DNA from: Corallochytrium limacisporum
Taxonomy: Eukaryota; Opisthokonta
Direction: 5' to 3'
DNA length: 64,000 bases
NCBI GenBank assembly: GCA_002811645.1
Contig: PDIP01000023.1
Location: forward strand, 24,869-88,868
The notes below the pieces were generated by a model that was not told the DNA's origin, did no database searches, and saw nothing but the letters and a program-made list of their open reading frames with translations. Positions 10,505 to 20,451 of this stretch are shown here, piece after piece. A program made the position numbers and the translations under genes. Positions within the stretch are counted from its first letter, which is position 1; each line of letters begins with the position of its first letter.

Positions 10505-11341
10505 GTTTGTTGATTTATTTCCTTTTTTCAGATTGCTATACAAACCTGACGTTGTAATTCCCAGCCATCAGCGTTCCTTTTTCTACCACTTTTGTACCTG
10601 TGGAGAGATGTTCTCGTTCACACTCAAGCCACGGAAAACTTAATACAAATCTGAAAAAACCACCAATCCCCACAAGTTAGTAACAACGAACGCGTCCCAC
10701 AATTTGCTGTTGACTTTGCTTCCATTCAAGCACATTCTTGGCAAGCTTCGCAAGAAGTTCCCGTAAAGCCCCCCTCCCCCACTTGATGGTGGTGCAGCTT
10801 GGAAATGGTGCCCTCGTGGCTGGCAGGCGAGTCTCAGTGGTACACACTTGCTAGGGGAGGGAAGGGCATTCGCCCCTGCCGGCACAGCCCCGTGCTTTGA
10901 CCACAGGCGCAGGCAGGGCGGGGTGGGGGCCTTTCCGGTCTCCACTTCTTCTACGGTCCCTCTGACCTCTTGGCTTTGCCAGCTCTGCCCTGGGAAGGAG
11001 GGGAGCGGTGGGGGGAGGGGAGAACGTCAGTATTGAATATACCGTGGGGATTAGTGACAGTAGTGAATGTACCGGCCCGTAAGGGTTGTCAGTACTTTCA
11101 ATGGCGGAACCATAGTAAATGTACTGTGTATGGCTCACGGTGTTCTCGGTGTCTGCGGACCAGCAGGATGCAAATTTGGGCGCGCTGCCCTGAGATCTGG
11201 GTGAAAGCGCCATCGCCGCTGTGGATGGTACTTCATTGTATGTACCACTAAATATGGGTCGACCAGGCTAGCTAAATGAGGCATCGAGCACTGATTTATT
11301 CACTTGGATGTATTAGCCAACTTTTACATACACACCTCCAA
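10505..11341. other. Divergent spacer TIM8 / CID gene
   Basis: Holds promoters for two divergent genes. A GC-rich block spans about 10760-11020, followed by a cluster of the recurrent element (11028-11126). No gene recognised. Confidence 0.55.
11028..11126. promoter_or_regulatory. Cluster of three recurrent promoter elements
   Basis: Three near-identical sites within 100 bp: CAGTATTGAATATACCG (11028-11044), CAGTAGTGAATGTACCG (11058-11074) and CATAGTAAATGTACTG (11111-11126). Shared core AGTRAATGTACY with imperfect dyad symmetry (AGT...ACT). They lie 216-314 bp upstream of the CID-domain gene. Function is inferred from position and repetition only. Confidence 0.5.
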
Positions 11342-12322
11342 ATGGCGAATACGATAGACAACTTCGTCAACCGGCTGAGACGACTTTCTAGTCAAGCCGA
11401 CTCTATTCAGAGCTTGTCATCATGGCTAATCTTGAAGAAACGGTTCGCAACAGAATTAGCCCAAGCATGGAAAACAGAGGTTGCAAGTGCATCACCAGAT
11501 AGGCAGCTCGTTTACTTCTATGTATGCAACGATGTTCTGCAGAGCGGACGAAAGAAGGCACCAGAGTATAATGCCGCATTCGGGAAGGTGTTGCCTGAGG
11601 CCCTGCGAGCAGTTAGTGAATCAGTAGATAGCAAGCTATTCGGAAAATTTGATCGCACATTGAAAGTGTGGATTGAGCGACATGTGTTCGATGCAGCATT
11701 CGTGGCTCAGTTGCGACAAGCCTTGGCTGGTGGTGCTGGTACACCGATGGTATCTGCCCCGCAGCAGAGTCCATCTATGAACCCTGGACAGCTGGATGTA
11801 TCAGATGAACCACTAAGAAGCGAGAATGACCTGGAAGAGCCGCTTGGGGATAAAGCGCTGCAGATTCTAGAAGAGGCACGCCAGCTGGACAAACTCAGAG
11901 CCTCAAACAGTTCAGAACGGGCCGCTGCTCAAGAGACCCTGGACAAAGAGGAGAAAATCCAGGGCGGATCCAAGGCCAATCTCGAAGCAGCTTCCTCGCG
12001 AGTAGCAAAACTAAAAGGCTCAATCCAAGCAGAAGTACAGGATCGACAAGCTTTCATTCGGACACTGGAAACCCTCTTGGAACAACAACAAACCCTGCTT
12101 GATGACCTCAGTGCTGATGCTGACCAGGCTGCGAACATGCTGGGCAAAATCAACGACATTCTTCAGACCCGGGATTTTGATGTTAGTGCCACCGATGCGG
12201 CCAATGGTACTCTGCCGGGATCTTCGGATCTGATAGGAGAGAAGGGAAACCCCAAGAGAAGGCGAGTTCGTTTCGAACCGCAAACGCCTCCAGGAACGCC
12301 ACCGCCTCATGCTTATGCATGA
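11342..12322 (+). CDS. CID-domain protein, Rtt103/RPRD1 type
   Basis: 326 residues. The N-terminal CTD-interacting domain (about 1-130) binds the phosphorylated C-terminal repeat of RNA polymerase II; visible landmarks are the start FVNRLRRLSSQADSIQSLS, the helix VYFYVCNDVLQSGRKK and the segment LKVWIERHVF. A long Glu/Gln-rich coiled coil follows (about 180-285), as in RPRD1 and Rtt103, then a basic RRRVRF and proline-rich end. I chose ATG 11342 because the family begins directly with the first CID helix; an in-frame ATG at 11276 would add 22 residues. Role in transcription termination is inferred. Converges with the RanBP9-type gene 74 bp away. Confidence 0.88.
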   Translation: MANTIDNFVNRLRRLSSQADSIQSLSSWLILKKRFATELAQAWKTEVASASPDRQLVYFYVCNDVLQSGRKKAPEYNAAFGKVLPEALRAVSESVDSKLFGKFDRTLKVWIERHVFDAAFVAQLRQALAGGAGTPMVSAPQQSPSMNPGQLDVSDEPLRSENDLEEPLGDKALQILEEARQLDKLRASNSSERAAAQETLDKEEKIQGGSKANLEAASSRVAKLKGSIQAEVQDRQAFIRTLETLLEQQQTLLDDLSADADQAANMLGKINDILQTRDFDVSATDAANGTLPGSSDLIGEKGNPKRRRVRFEPQTPPGTPPPHAYA

Positions 12323-12396
12323 GTGCCATCAAATGTAGTTATTGAAAATCAGTGTGTACCATACATCGTATTTGACACCATTTCATTTAATTGATT

Positions 12397-13773
12397 TTAA
12401 TCGAGAGCGCCAAGAATGTCCCACACTGACAAGAAGGCAGAGGCCCCAATGCCGTTTTCAATCATTTGTACATGGCAGGCACCCAGCTGCTGGACGCACT
12501 CTTCCAGTGCTGCCTGTGAAGGCTTCTCCTGAGACTTCAGAATCGCACTATTAAGGGCAGTCGCTAAGGGCTCACGATGCTCATTGGAGAGTAAGTACCC
12601 CATTGGAGACGAGTGAGGATTGGGGTAGGCCAGCAGTCCGAAGGCCTCTACCAATTCGTCCTTGCATGACTGCTGTAGATTGCCTGAGTCGCACATGGCT
12701 TGCAGATTCTGTCCAAAGTTCATGATCTGTAGAGCCTGCTCCATGTCCTCGCTACCTGCGAACCCTTTCTCCACCATCTCAATAAATTGACGGCAACGAA
12801 TTTTGAAAACCAACTCCTCGTTGTCCTTAAGGACGCTGGGGTAGGTTTGTTCAGTCAACTTGATGGCCTCCTCAAAGTCTCCAGAAAGCATAAGGTTACG
12901 GATATTTTGGCGCATCTTGATAGATTGAAGGTCTTGGGAGATATTTCCTCCGATTTCGTTTGCAAAACTCCCGGCAGTTTCTCCGTAGCCGTGGTGAATG
13001 AGATACTCTAGGACCAACTGATTCATTATGCTCTGCCAGGATGCAGAGTTGGTCATGGAAACGAGTGCCGTCGATTCTATCTTGGACTTGACCTTGGACC
13101 TCGTTTCCTCCCAGTGGTTCATGATATCATATTCGAATGGCTTCTGTCCAAAGTTAGCCTCAACAACTTCACCCGGGGTTCGCAGACCGACAGTAGGGTA
13201 GAGATTAGGCTTGAGATCCTGGAAACAGATACCCAGGAAAAGACCATTCTTGGTGTAGAAGCAAGTGTTGTCAACAAAATTGATACAGCAACCAATAACA
13301 TCACCCGTGGTGAATGTAGGGCCGTACGCTGTACCAACACCGGAGCAGCAAAATGAGTGCCCGTCATCGCCATGATAACCATACGAATTCTTTTCCCAGC
13401 CAGGTAAGCGATTTAGCTGCACATGTTGGTCGCTGAGACCAATACCAATATAACCTTCGCGTCCTTTGTTGACAATCTTCACTTCGAAGTAGTATACTCC
13501 GCATGCTGAAGGAATTTTGTAGTTTGCGCGCACGGCGGCGGCGTCATTATCGCTCTTTCCAGGACCGTTGTATTCGACCCGTAGGTTTCCGTATCCACTC
13601 GTGAGTGCCAAATGCTGGTATCTGTCCTTGTGGTTCCAAGCGCTAGGAAGGGGTGTCTCTTCTAAATTTAAATGTCCGTAGAGACGCCGCATTTCTGAAC
13701 CTCCTGGCCCGCCCTGGTTCAACAGGTTGGCGGATTTGCCAGCCTTCACCGATGTATGGCCCGCCGGTGGCAT
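12397..13773 (-). CDS. RANBP9: RanBP9/Gid1-type SPRY-LisH-CTLH protein
   Basis: 458 residues with the full RanBP9/10 domain order: SPRY (about 90-210, with YYFEVKIVNKG, GIGL and FYTKNGLFLG), LisH (about 247-280, LVLEYLIHHGYGETAGSF), CTLH (about 285-345) and CRA (about 340-455). Proteins of this type are the Gid1/Vid30 or RanBP9 scaffold of the GID/CTLH ubiquitin ligase. Compared with animal RanBP9 it lacks the long proline/glutamine-rich N-terminus. ATG at 13773. Confidence 0.92.
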   Translation of the reverse strand: MPPAGHTSVKAGKSANLLNQGGPGGSEMRRLYGHLNLEETPLPSAWNHKDRYQHLALTSGYGNLRVEYNGPGKSDNDAAAVRANYKIPSACGVYYFEVKIVNKGREGYIGIGLSDQHVQLNRLPGWEKNSYGYHGDDGHSFCCSGVGTAYGPTFTTGDVIGCCINFVDNTCFYTKNGLFLGICFQDLKPNLYPTVGLRTPGEVVEANFGQKPFEYDIMNHWEETRSKVKSKIESTALVSMTNSASWQSIMNQLVLEYLIHHGYGETAGSFANEIGGNISQDLQSIKMRQNIRNLMLSGDFEEAIKLTEQTYPSVLKDNEELVFKIRCRQFIEMVEKGFAGSEDMEQALQIMNFGQNLQAMCDSGNLQQSCKDELVEAFGLLAYPNPHSSPMGYLLSNEHREPLATALNSAILKSQEKPSQAALEECVQQLGACHVQMIENGIGASAFLSVWDILGALD

Positions 13774-14691
13774 TTTCTACAAACAAGGACGCTCTCTATG
13801 GGAGTCTCAACTAAGTACCTTCGGACGTAATTAGCTGTGTATCGTATACTTCTTCAATGCATCATCGCTGGCTAGTACGAATGTTTTCTTCGCTACCTGC
13901 CCAACCCATCATGCAGTATCGAAAACCGTGATCTGCTTTGTACCTGACTTCGGAATTCGGATCAGGCCAAAAGGCCCACAACAGCAAATTCAACATCACT
14001 CAAACGGACTGTTGGACACGACAACACCGCGTATATTATTATGCACACAAATCCCAGCATGTGATCCAAGAAAGAAAATGTTAGCACACACCGATAAAGA
14101 AAAAAATATCGTGGGCACGAAAAGCGACGGGCGTGAATGACACCACCATTCGCGCAAAGACGGCACTGCCAACTGCGCCGGCCATCATCCACTTAGCTGG
14201 CTGCTGCCTCTGCGTCCGAATGCAGACAAAGGCAGAGCGCTCTCTCCCTGCTCCTGGTCTTCCTTCTACTCCGCGCTCACCCCTCTCACTCCTCTCTCCC
14301 GCGGCCGGCTCCAAAAATTTTACGGCCCCTCTTTGTCCCTGTCCGTGTCTCACTCTCTCTCGCGAGAGTGATGCCTCCCCTCCCCTGGCCCGAACTTGGC
14401 GCCTCTCCCGCCTCTCCGATATTTGCAGGGGTGTCCCGGCCCCCCAAAGTGGCGCTTTTGGTGTGTGTGTCTCTGGCTGGGCTCTCGGCCGGTTCGGTCG
14501 CGGCCCAAGGAGCGAAGTAAAGGGGAAAAAATAAGAGGTTTGGCGAACGAGAAAACAAAAACCAAAATGGCAGGGAACCCGAAGCAGTGAAGCTGAAGGG
14601 AAGACGAAAAGGCGGCGGGGAGGGGGGGAGTTTTGCTGCTGGTAAAGGAGGAGCCGAGCGGGAGCGGAGCGGCCGCAGTGCTGTGTCTGTG

Positions 14692-14708
14692 TGTGTACTG
14701 AGTACACA
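14692..14708. promoter_or_regulatory. Perfect palindrome TGTGTACTGAGTACACA
   Basis: An odd 17-bp perfect palindrome with AGTAC/GTACT half-sites, the same half-sites seen in the recurrent element. It lies about 400 bp upstream of CNOT10. Dyad symmetry suggests a homodimeric DNA-binding protein; this is inference. Confidence 0.4.
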
Positions 14709-14777
14709 TTGGCAGGCAGCGACGGGCCAGCGGTATCAAAAAGCCACATGGAAATACTACGGGAGGCAGCGGAGGCG

Positions 14778-14791
14778 ATACATTCAGTATG
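14778..14791. promoter_or_regulatory. Copy of recurrent element (ATACATTCAGTATG)
   Basis: The reverse complement, CATACTGAATGTAT, matches the shared core with A/T changes at the ends. It lies about 310 bp upstream of CNOT10 and 70 bp from the 17-bp palindrome. Confidence 0.35.
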
Positions 14792-15103
14792 TTTGGCCCT
14801 ACCGCCGGGTCCTTTGCACGGCTCCATTTCGCCCTGTTGACTGCGATAGCAGCAAACTTTGGTTCCAAGACCGCAAAGGCGATTGGGCTCGAATAGCGGA
14901 AGGGTCCTTTGAACGATGCATATTTCAATGCCAGCATGGTTTGCCCTACGATGTAGTAGAATTTAGCAGCCGTTCGAATAGACTTTCGTGTCTCATCACT
15001 GTGACGAACCATGGGAGATGAATTAGGGTAGATGTCTTGCGGTTTGAAACTTGTTTTAGAGAACATGAAATAAGGAAAGAAATTACGCGCCAACATTTAG
15101 ATC

Positions 15104-17287
15104 ATGAAGGGATCTGAAGCACAGAAGATCGCAGCTGAGGCCGAGCAAGCCTTTGAAGCAAAGAAATATGACGAATGTTTAAAGCACTTGTCTCAGATCC
15201 AACTTCCGGACAACCGGAGGCTTCAGTATAATAAGGAACTTGCAGTATGGATGCAGTCAGCCAAGACTCATAGCGGTAAGGGCGATAGAACGGCATTGTT
15301 TAGGTCTGCCATTGAAGCAGGGGAAAAGTTGCGAGAGCTTGCTAGGGACTCTCAGGCAACAGACAAGCCTTCAACAAAGGATAACGGGAAGAAAAGCAAG
15401 GATGACGGCACTGGGCCGACAGAGGATACTGCGGTGGAATTGGCCACGTGCGCATACACTGCAGCTGTGCTTTTAAGGTCACAAGGACAGCGGAGTGCCG
15501 CTATCGACCTGTTGAAACCGATCATTTCTTCTGTCGACGAGCTTGACGAAACCACTGCAAAACTGTGCCTTTTGCTCTACCAAGATCTCCTCATGGAATC
15601 GGGCCGCTTTGCAGAGGCTGCAGAACTATGGTCTCCATTGGAAAAAGCATTGATGAGCGAACATGTTGAAGACGGTGATGACACCAATGACAATGCAAAG
15701 GAGACGGGCAGTCCGCAACAGGCCGCCACTGGAGACTTCAAGACGCGGGATGGAACCTATGTCATGCGGACCCAGCGGGCCCGATTGTGCTTGATGAACC
15801 GGAATCTAAAACAGTGCAAGAGAGAACTCAAAGCAGCCATTCAGGCTTCGAAGGATTCTCCAGGTGCTCTATTCTTTAAGAGTCAGCTCGAATTTCTTCG
15901 GGGCAACATGCGCAAATCTCTGAAGCTACTCAACATTTGCCCGAAGACAAACCCGGACGGTACTGTGGACCACTATGCAGCCCGCAACTTCTACTCCAAC
16001 ATGGCCAGTGTGTATCATAAAATGGGAAAACATGGCATGGCAGCTCTGTGTGTCAAGAAGGCAGTGAATCACAACAATGAACTGCTCCTGCAGAGCAGCG
16101 GCATGGCAGAGGAAGGCGAAATGAATGCCATTCTGGCATATAAGTCCGGTCTGGAGTATTTGCATCTAAAGAGATTTGAGGATGCCTACGAATCCTTTGA
16201 CGGCATCCGTGATGCTTATTGTTTCTCCCCGCATCTGTGGATCCGCCTGGCTGAATGTTGTGTCAGCTACCAGCTGAGTATTCGCGGCAAGGAACCAGTT
16301 CATGTTGTTGGTGAGGGCGCTTTGAAGCGCCTAGTAATTATTCCGGGTCATGCGACCATGGAAGCCCGCAATAAGCGGAAGGACATGACCTACGAAGATG
16401 CTAGGCGTTTTGCTGACGCAGCACTTTTCTTGCTGGATGATCATTGGGAAAACAGCAATGGAAATAGTGGCACTCCCAAAAATATGGCTTCAGTCAACGG
16501 CGACAGAAAGGAAGGAACGGACCTGACAGGAGTCATGAAGTTTGACGAAAAGGACAACCTGTATCGTGCACAGCTGCCTGATGGGTCCTACGTTCGCAGT
16601 GGCCCCTTGCAGTGGATCCGTACGGAAGAACACGACAAAATCCTGACTTCTGCGCGTTTGCTGCGGTGTTACGTTGCGCTTGAAACTGGCGAGTACGATT
16701 TGGCGCAGTCTCTGGCTGATCGCACTATGCAGAACGACAACAGCTTTCCACCGCATTTGCGCGCCCTTGCATTGTGCTACCAGATTGCCGCTGTCGTCCA
16801 CAAGGGAGATACTCGTCTAGCCCTGGACCTTCTCTCAAAGCAAAGCATCCAATCCTTGGTGGACACAATTTCGGAACAGGAGGCCCAACTTGAGTCCAAT
16901 CAGACCACGGCTGCCGCTGCATCGGAGTCGACGAGTCCTGCCGCGGCCGTATTCCGCCAGCACAGTTTGCAGTTGAACACTGCAGTGCTCCAGGCGAGTG
17001 CATACATGGTAGACGACCGCGTGGATGATGCGTACCAGTCGATCACGCAAGCTATGACCGTTACTGGTCGATTGGGCATCGACTTCCCGCGCCACGCAGC
17101 TCTGGTCGCAGCCTATGTGTTTCTTGCCCGTGACGATCTCAAGGGTGCGCAGTCCGTGCTGAAGCCTGTATCCATCATGGCCTACGAGGAGAAAGAGAGG
17201 GCACCGGAGATGCAGTATCTCTGGCACTACAGGAATCCTGACAGTCCGACACCGAACATGGGCAGCATGGGCGGCCTTCGGGGCTAA
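15104..17287 (+). CDS. CNOT10: CCR4-NOT complex subunit CNOT10
   Basis: 727-residue TPR protein matching CNOT10, the subunit that with CNOT11 docks on the NOT1 N-terminus of the deadenylase complex. Landmarks are the start AEQAFEAKKYDECLKHL, the central block RARLCLMNRNLKQCKRELKAA...FKSQLEFLRGNMRKSLKLLN, then NFYSNMASVYHKMGKHGMAA and HLWIRLAECCVSYQ. The last phrase is a family hallmark. Low-complexity acidic inserts lie near 85-110 and 190-215. Length is close to human (744). Budding yeast lacks this subunit, so its presence points to an early-branching fungus. A poly(A) signal is at 17330. Converges with PMR1. Confidence 0.9.
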   Translation: MKGSEAQKIAAEAEQAFEAKKYDECLKHLSQIQLPDNRRLQYNKELAVWMQSAKTHSGKGDRTALFRSAIEAGEKLRELARDSQATDKPSTKDNGKKSKDDGTGPTEDTAVELATCAYTAAVLLRSQGQRSAAIDLLKPIISSVDELDETTAKLCLLLYQDLLMESGRFAEAAELWSPLEKALMSEHVEDGDDTNDNAKETGSPQQAATGDFKTRDGTYVMRTQRARLCLMNRNLKQCKRELKAAIQASKDSPGALFFKSQLEFLRGNMRKSLKLLNICPKTNPDGTVDHYAARNFYSNMASVYHKMGKHGMAALCVKKAVNHNNELLLQSSGMAEEGEMNAILAYKSGLEYLHLKRFEDAYESFDGIRDAYCFSPHLWIRLAECCVSYQLSIRGKEPVHVVGEGALKRLVIIPGHATMEARNKRKDMTYEDARRFADAALFLLDDHWENSNGNSGTPKNMASVNGDRKEGTDLTGVMKFDEKDNLYRAQLPDGSYVRSGPLQWIRTEEHDKILTSARLLRCYVALETGEYDLAQSLADRTMQNDNSFPPHLRALALCYQIAAVVHKGDTRLALDLLSKQSIQSLVDTISEQEAQLESNQTTAAAASESTSPAAAVFRQHSLQLNTAVLQASAYMVDDRVDDAYQSITQAMTVTGRLGIDFPRHAALVAAYVFLARDDLKGAQSVLKPVSIMAYEEKERAPEMQYLWHYRNPDSPTPNMGSMGGLRG

Positions 17288-17329
17288 GATGGATCCGACT
17301 TGAGTGCTGCTAGGATTCACACAAAGGCG

Positions 17330-17335
17330 AATAAA
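17330..17335 (+). terminator. Poly(A) signal AATAAA
   Basis: AATAAA 43 bases after the CNOT10 stop, in the 113-bp spacer to the convergent PMR1 gene. Confidence 0.5.
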
Positions 17336-17400
17336 AGCTGAATATTTAAGCAGAATGCATGTCTTCTTGACAGTGCCTTCTATGTGTGTTTGTATTTCGT

Positions 17401-20400
17401 TTAGACCATGAAACGGTCCCGGTCACCGGAGTAGCCTCCACTCAGGGAGGACATGGACACCGGTCGATAGGCATGGCGCTTACGCGGCAGTACGAGCTGG
17501 CGGAGCTTGGTCCCCAGTCGGCGCTTGGACACCAACAGACGGATTTCGGAAAAGATCCAGACCGAAGACGTGAGACAGCAAATGAAGAACAAATCTGCGA
17601 GAGTCAGTGCCTCGGTCTGGAAGATGTCCTGCAGCCAGGGGACGTAGATTACGCACAGCTGACCAAGAAGTGAGCCACCGACTGCGTAAAGGAACATATT
17701 GTTGCTAAAGAAACCAATCTCAAAAGTGCTCTTGTTGGCGCTCCTGCAAGCTAAGGCGTTGAACATATCAAACATGACAAAGGTAGTGAACGTCATTGTA
17801 GTGTCCCGGGCGGTGACTTCGCCATCTTGCATTTCCAGGACGAATACATAGAGTGTGCCGGTGACGATGATGGCCGCTGCACTGACGACGCGTGTGATGA
17901 GTGGACGATTGATGATGTTTTCAGTGCTCCTTCGTGGAGGCTTTTTCATTACATCTGGATCTACGGGCTCGACACCAAGACTCTGAGCTGGTGGTCCGTC
18001 CATAATAATATTGATCCAAAGAATCTGCATAGCGTTCAGGGGATTATGGTATCCAAAGAGAGTTGACACGGTGACGAGAGTCAATGCGGCCAGCGCCGTG
18101 GACAACTGGAAGCGAAGGAAGTTCTTAATGTTGTAGAAAATCATCTTGCCTTCTTCGATGGCATGCACGATGGTGCCTATGTCATCGTCAAGCAAGATCA
18201 TATCACCAGCTTCTTTGCACACATCCGTACCACCGAGACCCATAGCCACACCAATATCCGCCAACTTGAGTGACGGTGCGTCGTTAACACCATCACCTCC
18301 CATGGCAACGACTTCGTGCAAGTCTTGGAACGCCTTCACAATCTTGAGTTTGTGTTGAGGAGTGGTCCGATAGAAAACTCGAACCTTACGGATGACCTGC
18401 TCCAATTGATCTAGGGGCATTGCTTGGAGTTCCGGTCCACTGAGGGCCATATCTCCGTCTTCAAAAATGTTCAGGCTCCGTGCTATGGCCATGGCTGTCT
18501 CTTTGGAGTCACCAGTGAGCATGTGGACCCTAACTCCGGACTTCTTCAGCTGGGCAACATGAGTTTGAACCATTGCTTTTGGAGGGTCACTGATGCCAAG
18601 GATGCCCATGAAGACCAGGTCTTCCGAGTGCATTGACTTTGCAACGCCAATGGTACGCAGGCCATGATTTGCCATTCCACGCATTCCGGCTATAATGCTC
18701 GCCTTACTCTCTTGATCAAGCGGCACAGGCTCATTCAGTCTGCTAAGGTAATAGTTGCTCATTTCTAAAACAATTTCTGGTGCGCCTTTGACAAATCGGA
18801 TCTCAGAGCCAACTCCAGGGTTTCCTCCACTACTGCCTCCGCGAGGAGGCATAGGGGAGGTTCTTGAAGGTCCAACTTCCGAGGGTCCATGGGCTCCAGT
18901 TTCGGCAACGATTTCCATAAACTTTGTTGTTGAAGAGAATGGAACAGTCCGAATACGTTGCACCATAGACCGCAGATCCCCGAGCTGTAGATTCAAACCA
19001 AACTTGAGCAGGGCTACATCGGTAGCCTGTCCTACTGCTTGACCATCTTCAGTGAGAGTAGCATCGTTACAAACGACGCCGATCCTGGCGGCCTCCATAA
19101 GGGCAGCATCTGTCCGCAGGGCAGCAGCAAAGTCGGGATCAGTTGCGTACGTTTTAGACGCAATCTCAGCCATGCCTACAGAGCCTTGCCGCCTTAGGTA
19201 TCCCGGAGGATTGTCTGGGGTGGGGAACGGGGAGTCTTCCTCAGTCAACGGCGGGCGGTCGATGTAGGTTCCCATGTCTAGGACGTTGTAGGTTCGGTTT
19301 GTGGCAGGTGAGTAAATGTTCGTCACGGTCATCCGATTCTGGGTGAGGGTACCAGTCTTATCCACGCAAATGACTGTTGCAGAGCCTAGGGCTTCCACTG
19401 CTGGCAATTTCTTGACAATGGCATTCCGGCTAGCCATGCGCAAAACACCCAAAGCAAGGGTGACGGTAACAACAATGGGAAGACCCTCTGGAATAGCAGC
19501 GACAGCCAGAGATACACCAATAGTGGCCATGTCAAGGAAGTTTTTCCCTTGAATAACACCGATCAAGATGATGATCGAAATCAGGACACCCGACGCCTGA
19601 CTGAGTTTTGTTCCCAATTCATCCATGCGGTGCTGCAGTGGCGTCTTCCGCTGTTCAACATCTCGCATAATCTCAAAGATGGTCCCAAACTCAGAAAACC
19701 TTCCGGTGCCAATCACTACACCCTGCCCCCGGCCGTGTGTCACAAGTGTGCCCATGAAGGCAACATTTGCCCGTTCAGCGACAGGCACCTCTCCATTCAG
19801 ATGGCCTTCGCCAGCCAGGACATCACAATGCTTTTTCTGTGCCCTGGTCTCTCCGGTAAGAGAGCTCTCGTCAACTTCAAGGCCGTCCACTTCGATAAGC
19901 CGCATATCAGCAGGCACTCTATCTCCCAAACTCAAAGTCACAATGTCCCCGGGTACTACTTCCCTTGCGTCAATCATTGCAGTGTGACCATCACGCACAA
20001 CCCGACAGTTGTGGGGTACTAGTTTTGTGAGCTGTTCTATTGCCTTCTCAGACCTATACTCTTGAACAAAGCCGACCGTGGACACAATGACAACTGCAGC
20101 AAATATACTAATAGCATCATCATATTGTCCCATAAGTAATGAAAGAATCGAACTACCAATCAGTAGTCCCACTAGAGGGTTCTGGAACTGTTCCAGGAAC
20201 TTCTTGTACAACGGTTCCTCCTGGTGGTGTTCCAGTTCATTGTATCCGTGGGTAGCGAGACGCTTACTCACTTCGAATGCTGATAATCCCTGTGTTGGAT
20301 GACTGGTAAAATTCTGTAGTACTTCGCCGATATCTGAGAGAGATGCTCTTAAACTAGCAGAATGCTCTGCACTCAGGTGGTTGGGAGACTTCGACTGCGC

Positions 20401-20451
20401 CCCATTCTGCGCACCATTCACCAGAGGCAAAAGACCCGGTGACGATGACAT
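17401..20451 (-). CDS. PMR1: Golgi Ca2+/Mn2+ P-type ATPase, PMR1/SPCA type
   Basis: 1016-residue P2A-type ATPase that loads the Golgi lumen with calcium and manganese. Seen in order: cytosolic N-terminus, actuator motif SLTGET (A domain, 197-202), transmembrane PEGLP ion-site motif (321-325), phosphorylation site DKTGTLT (D364), [10 protein letters not shown], and the hinge [20 protein letters not shown], then six C-terminal membrane helices. SPCA rather than SERCA is supported by length (SPCA about 920-950, SERCA about 1000 with different loops) and by the segment [31 protein letters not shown] at 20451; the frame opens 3 codons further only with GTG. A Gly/Ser/Pro-rich insert lies in the nucleotide-binding domain (about 535-560). 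Confidence 0.95.
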   Translation of the reverse strand: MSSSPGLLPLVNGAQNGAQSKSPNHLSAEHSASLRASLSDIGEVLQNFTSHPTQGLSAFEVSKRLATHGYNELEHHQEEPLYKKFLEQFQNPLVGLLIGSSILSLLMGQYDDAISIFAAVVIVSTVGFVQEYRSEKAIEQLTKLVPHNCRVVRDGHTAMIDAREVVPGDIVTLSLGDRVPADMRLIEVDGLEVDESSLTGETRAQKKHCDVLAGEGHLNGEVPVAERANVAFMGTLVTHGRGQGVVIGTGRFSEFGTIFEIMRDVEQRKTPLQHRMDELGTKLSQASGVLISIIILIGVIQGKNFLDMATIGVSLAVAAIPEGLPIVVTVTLALGVLRMASRNAIVKKLPAVEALGSATVICVDKTGTLTQNRMTVTNIYSPATNRTYNVLDMGTYIDRPPLTEEDSPFPTPDNPPGYLRRQGSVGMAEIASKTYATDPDFAAALRTDAALMEAARIGVVCNDATLTEDGQAVGQATDVALLKFGLNLQLGDLRSMVQRIRTVPFSSTTKFMEIVAETGAHGPSEVGPSRTSPMPPRGGSSGGNPGVGSEIRFVKGAPEIVLEMSNYYLSRLNEPVPLDQESKASIIAGMRGMANHGLRTIGVAKSMHSEDLVFMGILGISDPPKAMVQTHVAQLKKSGVRVHMLTGDSKETAMAIARSLNIFEDGDMALSGPELQAMPLDQLEQVIRKVRVFYRTTPQHKLKIVKAFQDLHEVVAMGGDGVNDAPSLKLADIGVAMGLGGTDVCKEAGDMILLDDDIGTIVHAIEEGKMIFYNIKNFLRFQLSTALAALTLVTVSTLFGYHNPLNAMQILWINIIMDGPPAQSLGVEPVDPDVMKKPPRRSTENIINRPLITRVVSAAAIIVTGTLYVFVLEMQDGEVTARDTTMTFTTFVMFDMFNALACRSANKSTFEIGFFSNNMFLYAVGGSLLGQLCVIYVPWLQDIFQTEALTLADLFFICCLTSSVWIFSEIRLLVSKRRLGTKLRQLVLPRKRHAYRPVSMSSLSGGYSGDRDRFMV

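Larger units (their letters stand above)
13774..15103. other. Divergent spacer RanBP9 / CNOT10
   Basis: 1.3 kb with promoters for two divergent genes. Strongly pyrimidine-rich on the plus strand at about 14220-14430 and purine-rich at 14590-14680. It carries a perfect 17-bp palindrome (14692-14708) and a copy of the recurrent element (14778-14791). Several long overlapping open frames exist on the minus strand but look non-coding. Confidence 0.55.

Noticed and set aside
14081-15096. Two overlapping 248-codon frames on the minus strand
   Set aside because: Both are Arg/Pro/Ser-rich, lie in a pyrimidine-rich divergent promoter region and overlap each other; typical of GC-rich stop-poor DNA.
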